A stretch of 64,000 bases of DNA from Pseudomonas iridis (GTDB lineage Bacteria > Pseudomonadota > Gammaproteobacteria > Pseudomonadales > Pseudomonadaceae), in contig NZ_JACXXO010000018.1 of assembly GCF_017980685.1 (NCBI RefSeq), positions 1-64,000 on the forward strand, in the 5' to 3' direction. This document shows, one piece after another, positions 1-7,146 of this stretch (its first letter is position 1; the number at the start of each line of letters is the position of its first letter). The notes beneath the pieces are model-generated. The model searched no databases. It was not told where the DNA came from and was given only the letters and a program-made list of their open reading frames with translations. Position numbers and translations under genes: made by a program.

Positions 1-52
1 TCTGCTTACGTTTGCCGGCGTACTCAGCATCGGCGAAGGACATCTGTTTCAT
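1..52 (-). CDS. IS5-family transposase, N-terminal fragment (partial at window edge)
   Basis: The minus strand encodes MKQMSFADAEYAGKRKQ, the characteristic opening of IS5-group DDE transposases common in Pseudomonas. The family is about 320-330 residues; only the first 17 are inside the window, before the catalytic DDE domain. A second in-frame ATG lies three codons in. Whether the element is intact cannot be judged here. Confidence 0.8.
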   Translation of the reverse strand, partial: MKQMSFADAEYAGKRKQ

Positions 53-122
53 CGGGACTCAACCGTTCGATTCCTGTGAGGCGGGTATTTCACCAAATCT
101 GGAAGCCTTTTTCAGAGTTTCC
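1..122 (-). mobile_element. Left end of an IS5-family insertion sequence (cut by the window edge)
   Basis: Read on the minus strand, this segment runs from an apparent terminus beginning GGAAACTCTGAAAAAGG (122 downward), through a short leader, to the start codon of an IS5-type transposase at 52. The four bases just outside, CTAA at 123-126, fit the YTAR target site duplicated by many IS5-group elements. The other end and the rest of the transposase lie outside the window, so the inverted repeat and duplication cannot be confirmed. The exact terminus is inferred from where similarity to IS5-type leaders should stop. Confidence 0.65.
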
Positions 123-302
123 CTAAGTTGCAAGGCGGGCGCAGATAATAACCAAAACGCATCTATGGCTCGGGAAGACAGTTATTTGGCTTGAAATGAT
201 TGTAAGACTGTCATTTCTGACAGGTGTGTCGGTTGAAAACACATGCTTCATTGGTGATGCCCAGACAGGGCTTTTATCACCTACCGAGATGGAGCAACGG
301 TC

Positions 303-1646
303 ATGAATCAATCAATTACTTTGTCATCAGGCGACCTCGACCTTGCCTTTGCTACGGGTGGTCTGCTACCCATTCCTTCAAATGAACTCCTCGGCCTTCC
401 CTCTCAAGCATTGATTGCACTTAAAGATAAAAAACTTCTGGTGGGAGTTGGAACCGACATTGGCGGCCATGCAAAATTGGCGCGGTTAAATGAGGACGGC
501 ACCCGCGATCGCTCCTATGGACAAGATGGATATGCTGAAATCCCGATGGGAACCGGGCGTCTGCCAGTTAAACTGGTTGGAGCGTTAAATGGTGGGTCGG
601 TGGTTGTAGGAGTTACTCGCAAAGACCCTACATCTATAAGAGAATTTAGTGTGGTGCGTCATCTTGAGGACGGCCAGCTGGATTCAACGTTTGGCAAGAA
701 CGGTACAGTTTTCATCAACTTGCAAGAGCTTCTCGATCCCAAAAATGCCCTTGGCATCGAAATTGTAATTGATCGGGAGAGCCTCACTGCACATGATAGA
801 CTCATAGATCCAGCAGAGATTTTACCCGCTCAGCAATCGGACGGAAAGACGCTCCTGGCCTGCACTTACGGTACGCATGATACTTCTTATAAAAGCATTT
901 TGATCCGACTTAAGCTGAATGGCGAGTTGGATGAATCATTCAACGGCCGAGGTTATGTGCACGTAGAAGTGGGAACGCCGAAATTCAAACCGCAAATAGT
1001 TAATGCGATTGCGGTTCAAGGGGATGGGAAGATCCTTGCCTGTGGCACAAACGGTACCGAGAAAAGTCGAGGTGCTTTTGCTGTTCGCTACACAGAGGAT
1101 GGTCAGATAGATACGTCGTTCGGAGGGAGTGGGACCGGTATTTTGCCCGTGACGAATGACGAAGCAACACTTACTTTCTCTGCGATGGAATTGTTGTCTG
1201 CGTCCAACACGGCAGGTGGAATTGTGCTGGTGGGAGACCGTTTGGTTCTTCCGGGTCAAATTACAGACGGGATAATTGCTGTGCTTACTGCAGATGGCAC
1301 GTTTGACAAAGGCTTTAACGGTGGCAGTTTGCTATATACCACTCTCTTCGACTTTGGTGAGAAATGGTCAACTTGTGGAGTGCAAAGAGATCAGTCGGGT
1401 AACGCTGTCGCGATTATTGTCTCGGGACCTGCCACAACTCTTGAGGACGACAAGTTTGGCATGACAATAACGGCACGGTATCTGCTGGACGGTACACTGG
1501 ACACATCATTCGGTGCTGAAGGCTGGGTTGTGTACACTGAAAAACCGTCAGCCGTGGTCCGGGCGTCTGTAGTGACCGCAGATAATAAAATCATGTTATG
1601 CAGTTCTCATGGTTCCAATGCCAATCTGCGGCGTTATTTGGCGTGA
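303..1646 (+). CDS. Delta-60 repeat (beta-propeller-like) protein
   Basis: A 447-residue protein built of spaced repeats with the core D-G-x-x-D-x-x-F/Y-G-x-x-G: around residues 65-76, 123-134, 206-217, 266-277, 331-342 and 396-407, plus a degenerate first copy near 11-20. This is the delta-60 repeat, believed to form beta-propeller blades; no enzymatic motif is visible. No signal peptide is evident. The start is supported by GGAG about 9 bases upstream. Codon use is visibly AT-richer than in the core genes further right, and the gene lies 180 bp from an IS5 end, which suggests acquired DNA. Its function is unknown; in other bacteria such proteins are often secreted or associated with toxins, but nothing here shows that. 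Confidence 0.85.
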   Translation: MNQSITLSSGDLDLAFATGGLLPIPSNELLGLPSQALIALKDKKLLVGVGTDIGGHAKLARLNEDGTRDRSYGQDGYAEIPMGTGRLPVKLVGALNGGSVVVGVTRKDPTSIREFSVVRHLEDGQLDSTFGKNGTVFINLQELLDPKNALGIEIVIDRESLTAHDRLIDPAEILPAQQSDGKTLLACTYGTHDTSYKSILIRLKLNGELDESFNGRGYVHVEVGTPKFKPQIVNAIAVQGDGKILACGTNGTEKSRGAFAVRYTEDGQIDTSFGGSGTGILPVTNDEATLTFSAMELLSASNTAGGIVLVGDRLVLPGQITDGIIAVLTADGTFDKGFNGGSLLYTTLFDFGEKWSTCGVQRDQSGNAVAIIVSGPATTLEDDKFGMTITARYLLDGTLDTSFGAEGWVVYTEKPSAVVRASVVTADNKIMLCSSHGSNANLRRYLA

Positions 1647-1780
1647 TGCTTGTTGTGGATTCTGGAGTCGTGCACAACGGTGCCGGTAGGAGCGGCTGAG
1701 GTACAGGATTTCAGTTAGCCGTGGGGCTGATCGCTGCATGTACGTGCGGTCAGTCCTGTTTCAATAAAGCACATGACGCT

Positions 1781-2092
1781 TTACAACAACTGCCCCTTGT
1801 CCCAAAGATGCACCAGATCTCCCGGCGCCTGATCCTCCGGCACTTTCAGCACCATTTCCCCGGACGGGTAGCGCACTTCTATCTGATAGAAGCGTTGGTC
1901 TGCGCGCCCGGTTTCGGCACTGTCCAGCGGCAGACACCCCTCCAATACCGAGCAGATCCGTGTGCGTTCGCTGATATCGCATTGAGCGAATTCGATTTCA
2001 CGGGGGCGGCTCAGGCTATGAATGGCCGCCACGCCACCCTGACGGGATACCCGCACTACGGAATCGTCACCTAACTCGGGCAGAACTTTCAT
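1781..2092 (-). CDS. Emfourin-type inhibitor of the adjacent protealysin-like protease
   Basis: A 103-residue protein without signal peptide, encoded directly after the M4 protease with a 4-base overlap (ATGA at 2089-2092), so translation is probably coupled. Its length, position and sequence (for example the RYPSGEMVLKVPE segment) fit the protealysin inhibitor emfourin, known as a tight-binding partner of protealysin in Serratia and always encoded next to an M4 protease gene. Inhibition of this particular protease is inferred from that family knowledge and the gene order. Confidence 0.75.
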   Translation of the reverse strand: MKVLPELGDDSVVRVSRQGGVAAIHSLSRPREIEFAQCDISERTRICSVLEGCLPLDSAETGRADQRFYQIEVRYPSGEMVLKVPEDQAPGDLVHLWDKGQLL

Positions 2093-3153
2093 ACGACCTC
2101 CACGACCAATTCGATACCGACCTGAGCCCAGGCCTCACGCACCGCAGTCACCTCTCTGGCACTGAAGCGTTTGCCAGCGTTTTCGACCGTCAACCCGGCG
2201 AATGCCTCAAACGTTGCGTCCTGACTCAAGCGTTTGTCGCACAGCGTGTCGTACCAGATCCGCCCGGCTTTCTCCCAAGCGAAGCCGCCCAATGCCCGCG
2301 CCGCCAGATAGAACGCGCGGTTGGGAATCCCTGAGTTGATATGCACGCCACCATTGTCTTCGGTGGTAATGACGAACTTGCGCATGTGATCCGGTTGCGG
2401 ATCCTTGCCCAACAGCGGGTCGTCATACGCGGTGCCGGGATGCGACATCGAGCGTAGCCCCTTTCCGTGGATTTGTGGCATCAGCAGATCGGCGCCGATC
2501 AGCCAGTCAGCCTGTTCCGCCGTGTGGCTAAGCGAATATTGCTTGGTCAACACGCCGAACACATCCGACAGTGATTCGTTGAGTGCACCCGATTGGTTCG
2601 CGTAAATCAGACCGGCCTCGCTTTCCGTCACACCATGGGCCAGTTCGTGGGCGATGACGTCGAGCGAGCGAGTGAAACGCTGGAAAATTTCCCCATCACC
2701 GTCACCGAACACCATTTGAGCGCCGTTCCAGAAAGCGTTCTCGTAGCCTTGACCGTAGTGCACGCTGCCGATCAGGGCAAACCCGTTGTTGTCGATCGAG
2801 TCCCGACCCAACACCTTCCAGAAGAAATCATAGCTGGCACCCAGCGCATCATAAGCTTCGTCGACCGCCGGATCGCCTGTTGCCGCCTGTCCTTCCACAC
2901 GTACCTCAATCCCGGGCAGCAGCATTTTGTTTTGCGCATCATGCACGCTGCGCTGAGCGATACCGGGTTTGCTCAATGGCGCAAGAATGGCGCGAGTTTC
3001 CCGGCGCAAGAGCGCGCCGGGGTTGGGCAACAGGCTGCGCACATGATTGAGGGTGCGCATCGCCGCTGTCCGTTGCGGCTCCGAACCGTGGGCGATGATG
3101 CGATTGAGGATGTACGGCGGAATAAAACTGCGCGGCGATTGTGAGTCGGTCAT
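2089..3153 (-). CDS. M4-family metalloprotease, protealysin-like
   Basis: A 354-residue thermolysin-family zinc protease. The zinc site HELAH is at residues 169-173, and the third ligand is Glu193 in the NESLSDVFG motif. The N-terminus has the short protealysin-type propeptide with the PPYIL motif (residues 12-16) instead of the long FTP/PepSY propeptide of secreted thermolysins, and no signal peptide is seen; protealysins are cytoplasmic or leave the cell by a non-Sec route. A good Shine-Dalgarno (AAGGAAG) precedes the start. It forms a two-gene operon with the downstream inhibitor and is divergent from the FKBP gene. Confidence 0.9.
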   Translation of the reverse strand: MTDSQSPRSFIPPYILNRIIAHGSEPQRTAAMRTLNHVRSLLPNPGALLRRETRAILAPLSKPGIAQRSVHDAQNKMLLPGIEVRVEGQAATGDPAVDEAYDALGASYDFFWKVLGRDSIDNNGFALIGSVHYGQGYENAFWNGAQMVFGDGDGEIFQRFTRSLDVIAHELAHGVTESEAGLIYANQSGALNESLSDVFGVLTKQYSLSHTAEQADWLIGADLLMPQIHGKGLRSMSHPGTAYDDPLLGKDPQPDHMRKFVITTEDNGGVHINSGIPNRAFYLAARALGGFAWEKAGRIWYDTLCDKRLSQDATFEAFAGLTVENAGKRFSAREVTAVREAWAQVGIELVVEVV

Positions 3154-3297
3154 CAGAGCTTCCTTGGCTAAATACGATGTCGATACACATGTGAGCAGCG
3201 CGGCGTGTTTCGGTTCCGTGCATTGCCATCGGCAACGAATTCTGCGAAAAACGCCGTCCGTGCCCCGACCGGGCCATCCCGACTGAGTGAAACAGCC

Positions 3298-3636
3298 ATG
3301 ACGAACGAACTACAAATCATCGACCTGCAACCGGGCGAGGGCAAAGCCGCCGTCAAAGGCGCGCTGATCACCACCCAATACACCGGCTGGCTGGAAGACG
3401 GCACCGAGTTCGACTCTTCCTACAGCCGTGGCAAACCTTTTCAGTGTGTGATCGGCACCGGCCGCGTGATCAAGGGCTGGGATCAGGGGCTGATGGGCAT
3501 GCAGGTGGGCGGTAAACGCAAACTGTTGGTGCCGGCGCATCTGGGGTACGGGGAACGGACCATGGGCAAAATTCCGCCGAATTCGAATCTGGTGTTCGAG
3601 ATTGAACTGTTGGAGGTTTTGACGCGGGAGGATTGA
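3298..3636 (+). CDS. FKBP-type peptidyl-prolyl cis-trans isomerase
   Basis: A 112-residue single-domain FKBP. Hallmarks are YTGWLEDGTEFDSS, the VIKGWDQGLMGMQVGGKR core and the C-terminal PPNSNLVFEIELLEV strand. It catalyses proline isomerisation; without a signal peptide it should be cytoplasmic. An in-frame ATG further upstream (3205) would add a 31-residue non-homologous extension, so the start at 3298, which gives the exact family domain, was chosen. It is monocistronic and faces the bacteriocin genes across a hairpin at 3651-3681. Confidence 0.93.
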   Translation: MTNELQIIDLQPGEGKAAVKGALITTQYTGWLEDGTEFDSSYSRGKPFQCVIGTGRVIKGWDQGLMGMQVGGKRKLLVPAHLGYGERTMGKIPPNSNLVFEIELLEVLTRED

Positions 3637-3650
3637 GATTGTGGGCGCTG

Positions 3651-3681
3651 ATTTGGATGAGGTTCGTTACTTCATCCAAAT
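3651..3681. terminator. 10-bp hairpin between convergent genes
   Basis: ATTTGGATGA and TCATCCAAAT form a perfect 10-bp stem with an 11-base loop, 15 bp after the FKBP stop and 15 bp before the end of the convergent gene at 3696. There is no strong U-tract on either side, so it may be a weak bidirectional terminator or an RNA-stabilising hairpin. Confidence 0.5.
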
Positions 3682-3695
3682 GCCATCAGAGTTGA

Positions 3696-4031
3696 TCAGG
3701 TGAATACGTCTATATCGTCGAGCGTGTCTTCAATGATCCCTTGCAGCGAAGGATGCGTCTGCTTGACTGATTCGAGTGTCGCAAAAATTGTTTCAGTATC
3801 CAGTTCGCCATGTCTGCGAGGGATGTGTCCGAGCGCCGTAGCCGCAGAGGCCACAATCGTTTCGGTTTTGCTGGTCAGGTATTTAAGGCAGATGCTCTGA
3901 GCCCAGTGTCTGTCGGTTTCATTTAAGCCAATGGAAACGAGCGCAGCCACCACGTTTGCATCGGTGCCGCTGGCAAGAAGTTTTATGGCCTCATCGTGGT
4001 CTATCGATGGATCTTGGTAGATGAGGCTCAT
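3696..4031 (-). CDS. Small helical (HEAT-like) protein, third gene of the bacteriocin operon
   Basis: A 111-residue acidic, all-helical-looking protein of no family I can name with certainty. It is clearly paralogous to the product at 6057-6326: shared blocks are DANVVAALVSIGLNE/DAKVVAALVAMGFNE, a WAQ-x-x-CL segment, TIVASAATALG/TIVASAVTALA and a C-terminal PSLQ-x(5)-DTL. The pattern resembles a single HEAT-type repeat pair. It starts 8 bp after the immunity-gene stop, in the same operon as the toxin, so a second immunity or accessory role is plausible but inferred. Its Shine-Dalgarno (AGGGG) is distant, suggesting translational coupling. Confidence 0.7.
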   Translation of the reverse strand: MSLIYQDPSIDHDEAIKLLASGTDANVVAALVSIGLNETDRHWAQSICLKYLTSKTETIVASAATALGHIPRRHGELDTETIFATLESVKQTHPSLQGIIEDTLDDIDVFT

Positions 4032-4039
4032 AGGCGAAG

Positions 4040-4279
4040 TTAACCCCTAACACCAATAAAAAGATCGAGTCCCGATGGCAACTGCTCGTTAACCGCCATG
4101 CCGATTTGTTGAGCTTGCCCGGGTGTCAGCAACCATTCACCGTCGGGACTTTCATCAAGTCCTTTCCAACCCATTGCAGCCAAGACTGCAGGCTCAAACT
4201 CCGGCCCGACTGTAAACTCGTATCTTAAGGCGTCGTCTTCGTCGTCACCTTTTAAAAAACCGCTAATCCATAAAAACAT
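4040..4279 (-). CDS. Putative immunity protein of the ColE3-like bacteriocin
   Basis: A 79-residue acidic protein beginning 14 bp after the toxin stop codon, with a strong GGAGG ribosome site. Its size, acidity (DDEDD near the N-terminus) and position match the immunity protein that neutralises a nuclease bacteriocin. The sequence is not close to the classic cloacin/ColE3 immunity protein as I know it; a central GW-x-G(L)-x(6)-W-L-L-T-x-x-Q-A segment resembles small proteins found beside other Pseudomonas toxins. The immunity function is inferred from context. Confidence 0.7.
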   Translation of the reverse strand: MFLWISGFLKGDDEDDALRYEFTVGPEFEPAVLAAMGWKGLDESPDGEWLLTPGQAQQIGMAVNEQLPSGLDLFIGVRG

Positions 4280-4293
4280 CTGTAGCCTCCAGT

Positions 4294-5520
4294 TTACTTA
4301 GGGGTTGATCTTTCAGGGTCTGCGGGATCGATTTGTTCCCCGGTCTCGTGGTTAAACTCGCCTAGATGCTTGCCTTGCTTGTTATAAAGCTCAATTGCAC
4401 CGGTTTTACTGTCCCATTCATAGATGCGACCTTTTCTATCTTTCCATCGGCTGCGTCTGCCGCCGCCACCTTGAACACTGCTTTTGGATTTGACGGGAAA
4501 GGCATCCGGGAATGCGGGAAGTATCGCGGGAGGTCTGTGGTATTTGATATCGCCGCCGAGAGCGGGCCTTGAAATCACAACATACAGGGGCGGGACCCCA
4601 GAGTCAGCAGGAAAAACGAGGATGAAATCTCGGTAATCAGGCGGATAAACCGGGTTGACGATGATCTTGTCTGCTTGCTCGGTCGGCGGGTAAATCCAGA
4701 TCTGGGGTATTTGTGGTGCGCTCTCCAGCGGTGGAATTCCCGATGTACTGGTGGGGTCTACGGCGGGTGTCCAAATCAGTGTTGTCCCATTGCCGAAATC
4801 TGCGACTTGCTGGGTGCCTTGCTTCACGAACTGTACGACTGGAATCATTTCCCAATCGCTGCGCGTCTGGGTGTTGTACCCATATCCTTTCAAGATGCCG
4901 TCGGCCTGTTGTTCTAAAAGCAATCGGACACGAGTGCGACCTACCTCAAGCGATTTAAGTTGTTCTTCTGTATACAGCGAGCTGTCGCCCAAACTCGACG
5001 GCCAAAGCAGAGCAACCATGCCGAGCAATGCGCCAGCGGCAACACCTCCCGTCACTGCACCTGCACCTGCACCACTCACCGCAGTTGTGCCTAGGCTTAC
5101 ATTGGTGGTCGTACCTAAAAAAAGCGTTCCTGCCGCGGCGGGAAAATTGCGCCCCCCCACCTTCTTCAGTGGGATGTTTCCAGCAGTATCTCGTTCGCGA
5201 CCACCCAACAGAGACAATTCTCCAAAATCAGCCAACCTCTCTACCGGAATAAAACCGGTGGTACTGACATGGTTGATTACACCATTCGGAAGTTGGCAGC
5301 TTTTAGCGAACACACAACCTTTTGCATCAGGAATACGCTGTTGTGCTTGTTTGATGAGGCTATTTTCGTAAGCTTGTTGTCTGGCAAGCATGTTGTCATA
5401 GGCTGCTTGTCTGGCTTCCCGTTCTGCCAACTCGCTACCGGTCATGTAACGGCTAGTAATGTGGTGGCCGTCACCGGCCGGTGGGTTTTGAACCCAAGGT
5501 CTATCTGTCTTACGCGCCAT
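4294..5520 (-). CDS. S-type pyocin / colicin E3-like cytotoxic ribonuclease bacteriocin
   Basis: A 408-residue protein with three parts: an N-terminal region rich in A/E/Q helices (about 25-62) followed by the pyocin-type GCVFAKSC motif (68-75); a glycine/alanine-rich stretch (130-172) leading to an S-pyocin translocation-type domain (about 195-320); and a C-terminal ColE3-type rRNase domain (about 336-408) with the linker GGGGRRSRW and the signature YEWDS. ColE3 cleaves 16S rRNA at the A site. Aligned on that domain, the catalytic Asp, Glu and Arg are present (D370, E377, R404), but the catalytic His is Thr373. It is shorter than classic S-pyocins and lacks an obvious receptor-binding domain. 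AAGGACG precedes the ATG. Base use is AT-rich. Confidence 0.85.
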   Translation of the reverse strand: MARKTDRPWVQNPPAGDGHHITSRYMTGSELAEREARQAAYDNMLARQQAYENSLIKQAQQRIPDAKGCVFAKSCQLPNGVINHVSTTGFIPVERLADFGELSLLGGRERDTAGNIPLKKVGGRNFPAAAGTLFLGTTTNVSLGTTAVSGAGAGAVTGGVAAGALLGMVALLWPSSLGDSSLYTEEQLKSLEVGRTRVRLLLEQQADGILKGYGYNTQTRSDWEMIPVVQFVKQGTQQVADFGNGTTLIWTPAVDPTSTSGIPPLESAPQIPQIWIYPPTEQADKIIVNPVYPPDYRDFILVFPADSGVPPLYVVISRPALGGDIKYHRPPAILPAFPDAFPVKSKSSVQGGGGRRSRWKDRKGRIYEWDSKTGAIELYNKQGKHLGEFNHETGEQIDPADPERSTPK

Positions 5521-5629
5521 TGAGCGTCCTTGTTCTATCGTCAGGAAACGACGCGGACGCTAAATGAATGGATGTTTGATAGATGTAGGAAGGGTCTGAA
5601 ATTACGACCTTTGTTACAAGTGTAAAGAT

Positions 5630-5890
5630 TTAGGCTTTATGCATCGCCAGGTACGCCAACTCGCCCGAAGATACTGTGTCGATTTCGCCATTGGGTACAT
5701 CTTTGAGCCGTGGCTGGGTAATGTCCACGTGTTTGGCCGCTTCTTTTGAGGAAGTTTTCACTATCGAATTCTCGCAAAGCGTGCGCATCAGTCTGGCCCG
5801 AAGACGCATACGGGCGGCGTCCTGCGGCGTGTCTTCCAGTGCATCCCAGACACTTGAGAAACGTTGGAAGCCGGGGTGATGTTCCTTCAT
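5630..5890 (-). CDS. Orphan HigA/XRE-like antitoxin-type regulator
   Basis: An 86-residue protein resembling the HTH_37 group of XRE regulators that act as antitoxins: the N-terminal SSVWDALEDTPQDAARMRLRARLM block, then a helix-turn-helix with AAKHVDITQPRLKDVPNGEID. These normally pair with an upstream RelE/HigB-like toxin, but the 166 bp upstream (5891-6056) hold only REP sequence, so no partner is present. It may be a relic or a stand-alone regulator. It sits between the bacteriocin operon and the DUF6124 locus. Confidence 0.65.
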   Translation of the reverse strand: MKEHHPGFQRFSSVWDALEDTPQDAARMRLRARLMRTLCENSIVKTSSKEAAKHVDITQPRLKDVPNGEIDTVSSGELAYLAMHKA

Positions 5891-5943
5891 GGTTTAAGCC
5901 TTCCTGAGGTTTGGCTTTCGGATAATCGATCGCAGAAAGAACG

Positions 5944-6041
5944 CTATCGCGAGCAGGCTCACTCCTACAGTTGATTGCGGTGGATCATGGCAATTGAGTA
6001 CACCGCAGATCCACTGTGGGAGTGAGCTTGCTCGCGAAGAG
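5944..6041. repeat. REP pair (GCGAGCAGGCTC family)
   Basis: Inverted arms CGCGAGCAGGCTCACTCCTACAG and CTGTGGGAGTGAGCTTGCTCGCG, separated by about 50 bp. It occupies most of the gap between the genes at 5630 and 6057. Confidence 0.85.
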
Positions 6042-6056
6042 CGATCACGCGGTTAA

Positions 6057-6326
6057 TCAGGCCCCATGCGCCATCTCGGCCAATGTGTCAGCCACGGTCC
6101 TTTGCAGTGATGGGAAGCGGCGTGCCACGCGGTGCAGTGCAGGCAGCAAGGCGTCGACCTCCAGCTCATCGAGTTGGGCGAGGGCGGTGACGGCGGAGGC
6201 GACGATGGTTTCTCGTTCGCTTTCGAATAGCACCAGACAGGCATCTTGTGCCCAGCGTCCTTCTCTTTCGTTGAATCCCATGGCCACCAAGGCTGCGACG
6301 ACCTTTGCATCTGATTGTTTGGTCAT
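6057..6326 (-). CDS. Small helical (HEAT-like) protein coupled to DUF6124
   Basis: An 89-residue paralogue of the protein at 3696-4031, sharing the VVAALV-x-x-G-x-NE, WAQ-x-x-CL, TIVASA-x-TAL and PSLQ-x(5)-DTL blocks. Function unknown. Two start codons six bases apart are possible: the upstream ATG (6332) overlaps the stop of the DUF6124 gene in ATGA, while the ATG at 6326 has GAGG at the ideal 8-base distance and is preferred. Either way the gene is translationally linked to DUF6124. The family appears twice within 3 kb here, once with a bacteriocin. Confidence 0.7.
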   Translation of the reverse strand: MTKQSDAKVVAALVAMGFNEREGRWAQDACLVLFESERETIVASAVTALAQLDELEVDALLPALHRVARRFPSLQRTVADTLAEMAHGA

Positions 6327-6328
6327 GG

Positions 6329-6709
6329 TCATTGCCTCAGGGCGGGGTCGAGTTTGTCGAGGGCGCGGTTCACCGCGAGTTCGCCGAGCATGACCACTTG
6401 CTGGATGCCGAGGACGGTATTGCGGTAGGGCGAGTCGAGCAGGGCGGCGAAGTCGCTCAGCATGACGCTGGCCGAGGCCATGGATTCGCAGGCGTGGGCC
6501 ATGAGGTCTTCGGTGCCTGTGTTCGGGTCAACGAGGAACATGGTGCTGGGTTTGCGCGGTGGCGCTGGGGGCGTGGGTTTCAGATAGTGATCGAGGGCGC
6601 GTTCGGCGGCTTCGTGGAGTTTTCTGGAGCCTGGCGTGGAATAGGGGGATGCTGGATTTGGATCAAGTTCCGCATCTGTTTCGGGCGGATTTGGCGTTAT
6701 TTTGAACAT
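6329..6709 (-). CDS. DUF6124 family protein (formerly DUF3077)
   Basis: A 126-residue protein with the family layout: an N-terminal MFKITPNPPET, a proline-rich linker containing HEAAERALDHYLKPT and PPRKPSTMF, and a C-terminal helical half ending GIQQVVMLGELAVNRALDKLD. DUF6124 proteins are abundant, often multicopy, in Pseudomonas and have no established function. No signal peptide. It is the first gene of a two-gene unit with the HEAT-like gene and follows a 350-bp leader. Confidence 0.85.
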   Translation of the reverse strand: MFKITPNPPETDAELDPNPASPYSTPGSRKLHEAAERALDHYLKPTPPAPPRKPSTMFLVDPNTGTEDLMAHACESMASASVMLSDFAALLDSPYRNTVLGIQQVVMLGELAVNRALDKLDPALRQ

Positions 6710-7146
6710 ATGCTGGGAAACCTCAATGAGGCTGACACCGTTCTGCGACTAAACATTAGGTGGCAGCTATACGCAGGTTAGTCGACCGGCATCCCAAGCA
6801 TTACCGGCGCGCTCGAAAGCGCCCTGCGCACAGCCGCCATTGAGTGCAGGCATGGAAATGCCAGACTGAATAACAGCTTGCGAACTTGAGATAACACCGA
6901 GCGACTAAACCCGATCACTGAACATTCAGTGACGCGAACCAAGTTACCGGTGACCCTCAAGCCGCACAAGCCGGCGGATTCTGGCGTAGTTGTAGGCAAA
7001 GGCGCAAGGCGCTGTAGCCTCTTGGCTGATGCCGAAATGATGCTGCGTTTTACCGGACGCTTTCGCGAGCAGGCTCGCTCCCACTCTTGAAATGCGTAAC
7101 CCCCTCTGGGAGCGAGCCTGCTCGCGAAGGCGGCTTCAACTTCAAC
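6710..7146. other. 437-bp gap: leader of the DUF6124 unit plus a REP pair
   Basis: The part next to DUF6124 (6710-6999) contains an open frame on the minus strand (6778-6999, 73 codons, serine/leucine-rich) without a clear ribosome site; I do not call it a gene. The part at 7062-7129 is a REP inverted pair. No RNA gene was recognised. Confidence 0.5.
7062..7129. repeat. REP pair (GCGAGCAGGCTC family)
   Basis: Arms TTCGCGAGCAGGCTCGCTCC and GGGAGCGAGCCTGCTCGCGAA form a near-perfect inverted repeat downstream of the FtrA-type gene, in the convergent-free gap before DUF6124. Confidence 0.9.

Noticed and set aside
12..194. A 60-codon plus-strand frame at the left edge
   Set aside because: It runs antisense through the IS5 transposase start and out through the element end; no ribosome site.
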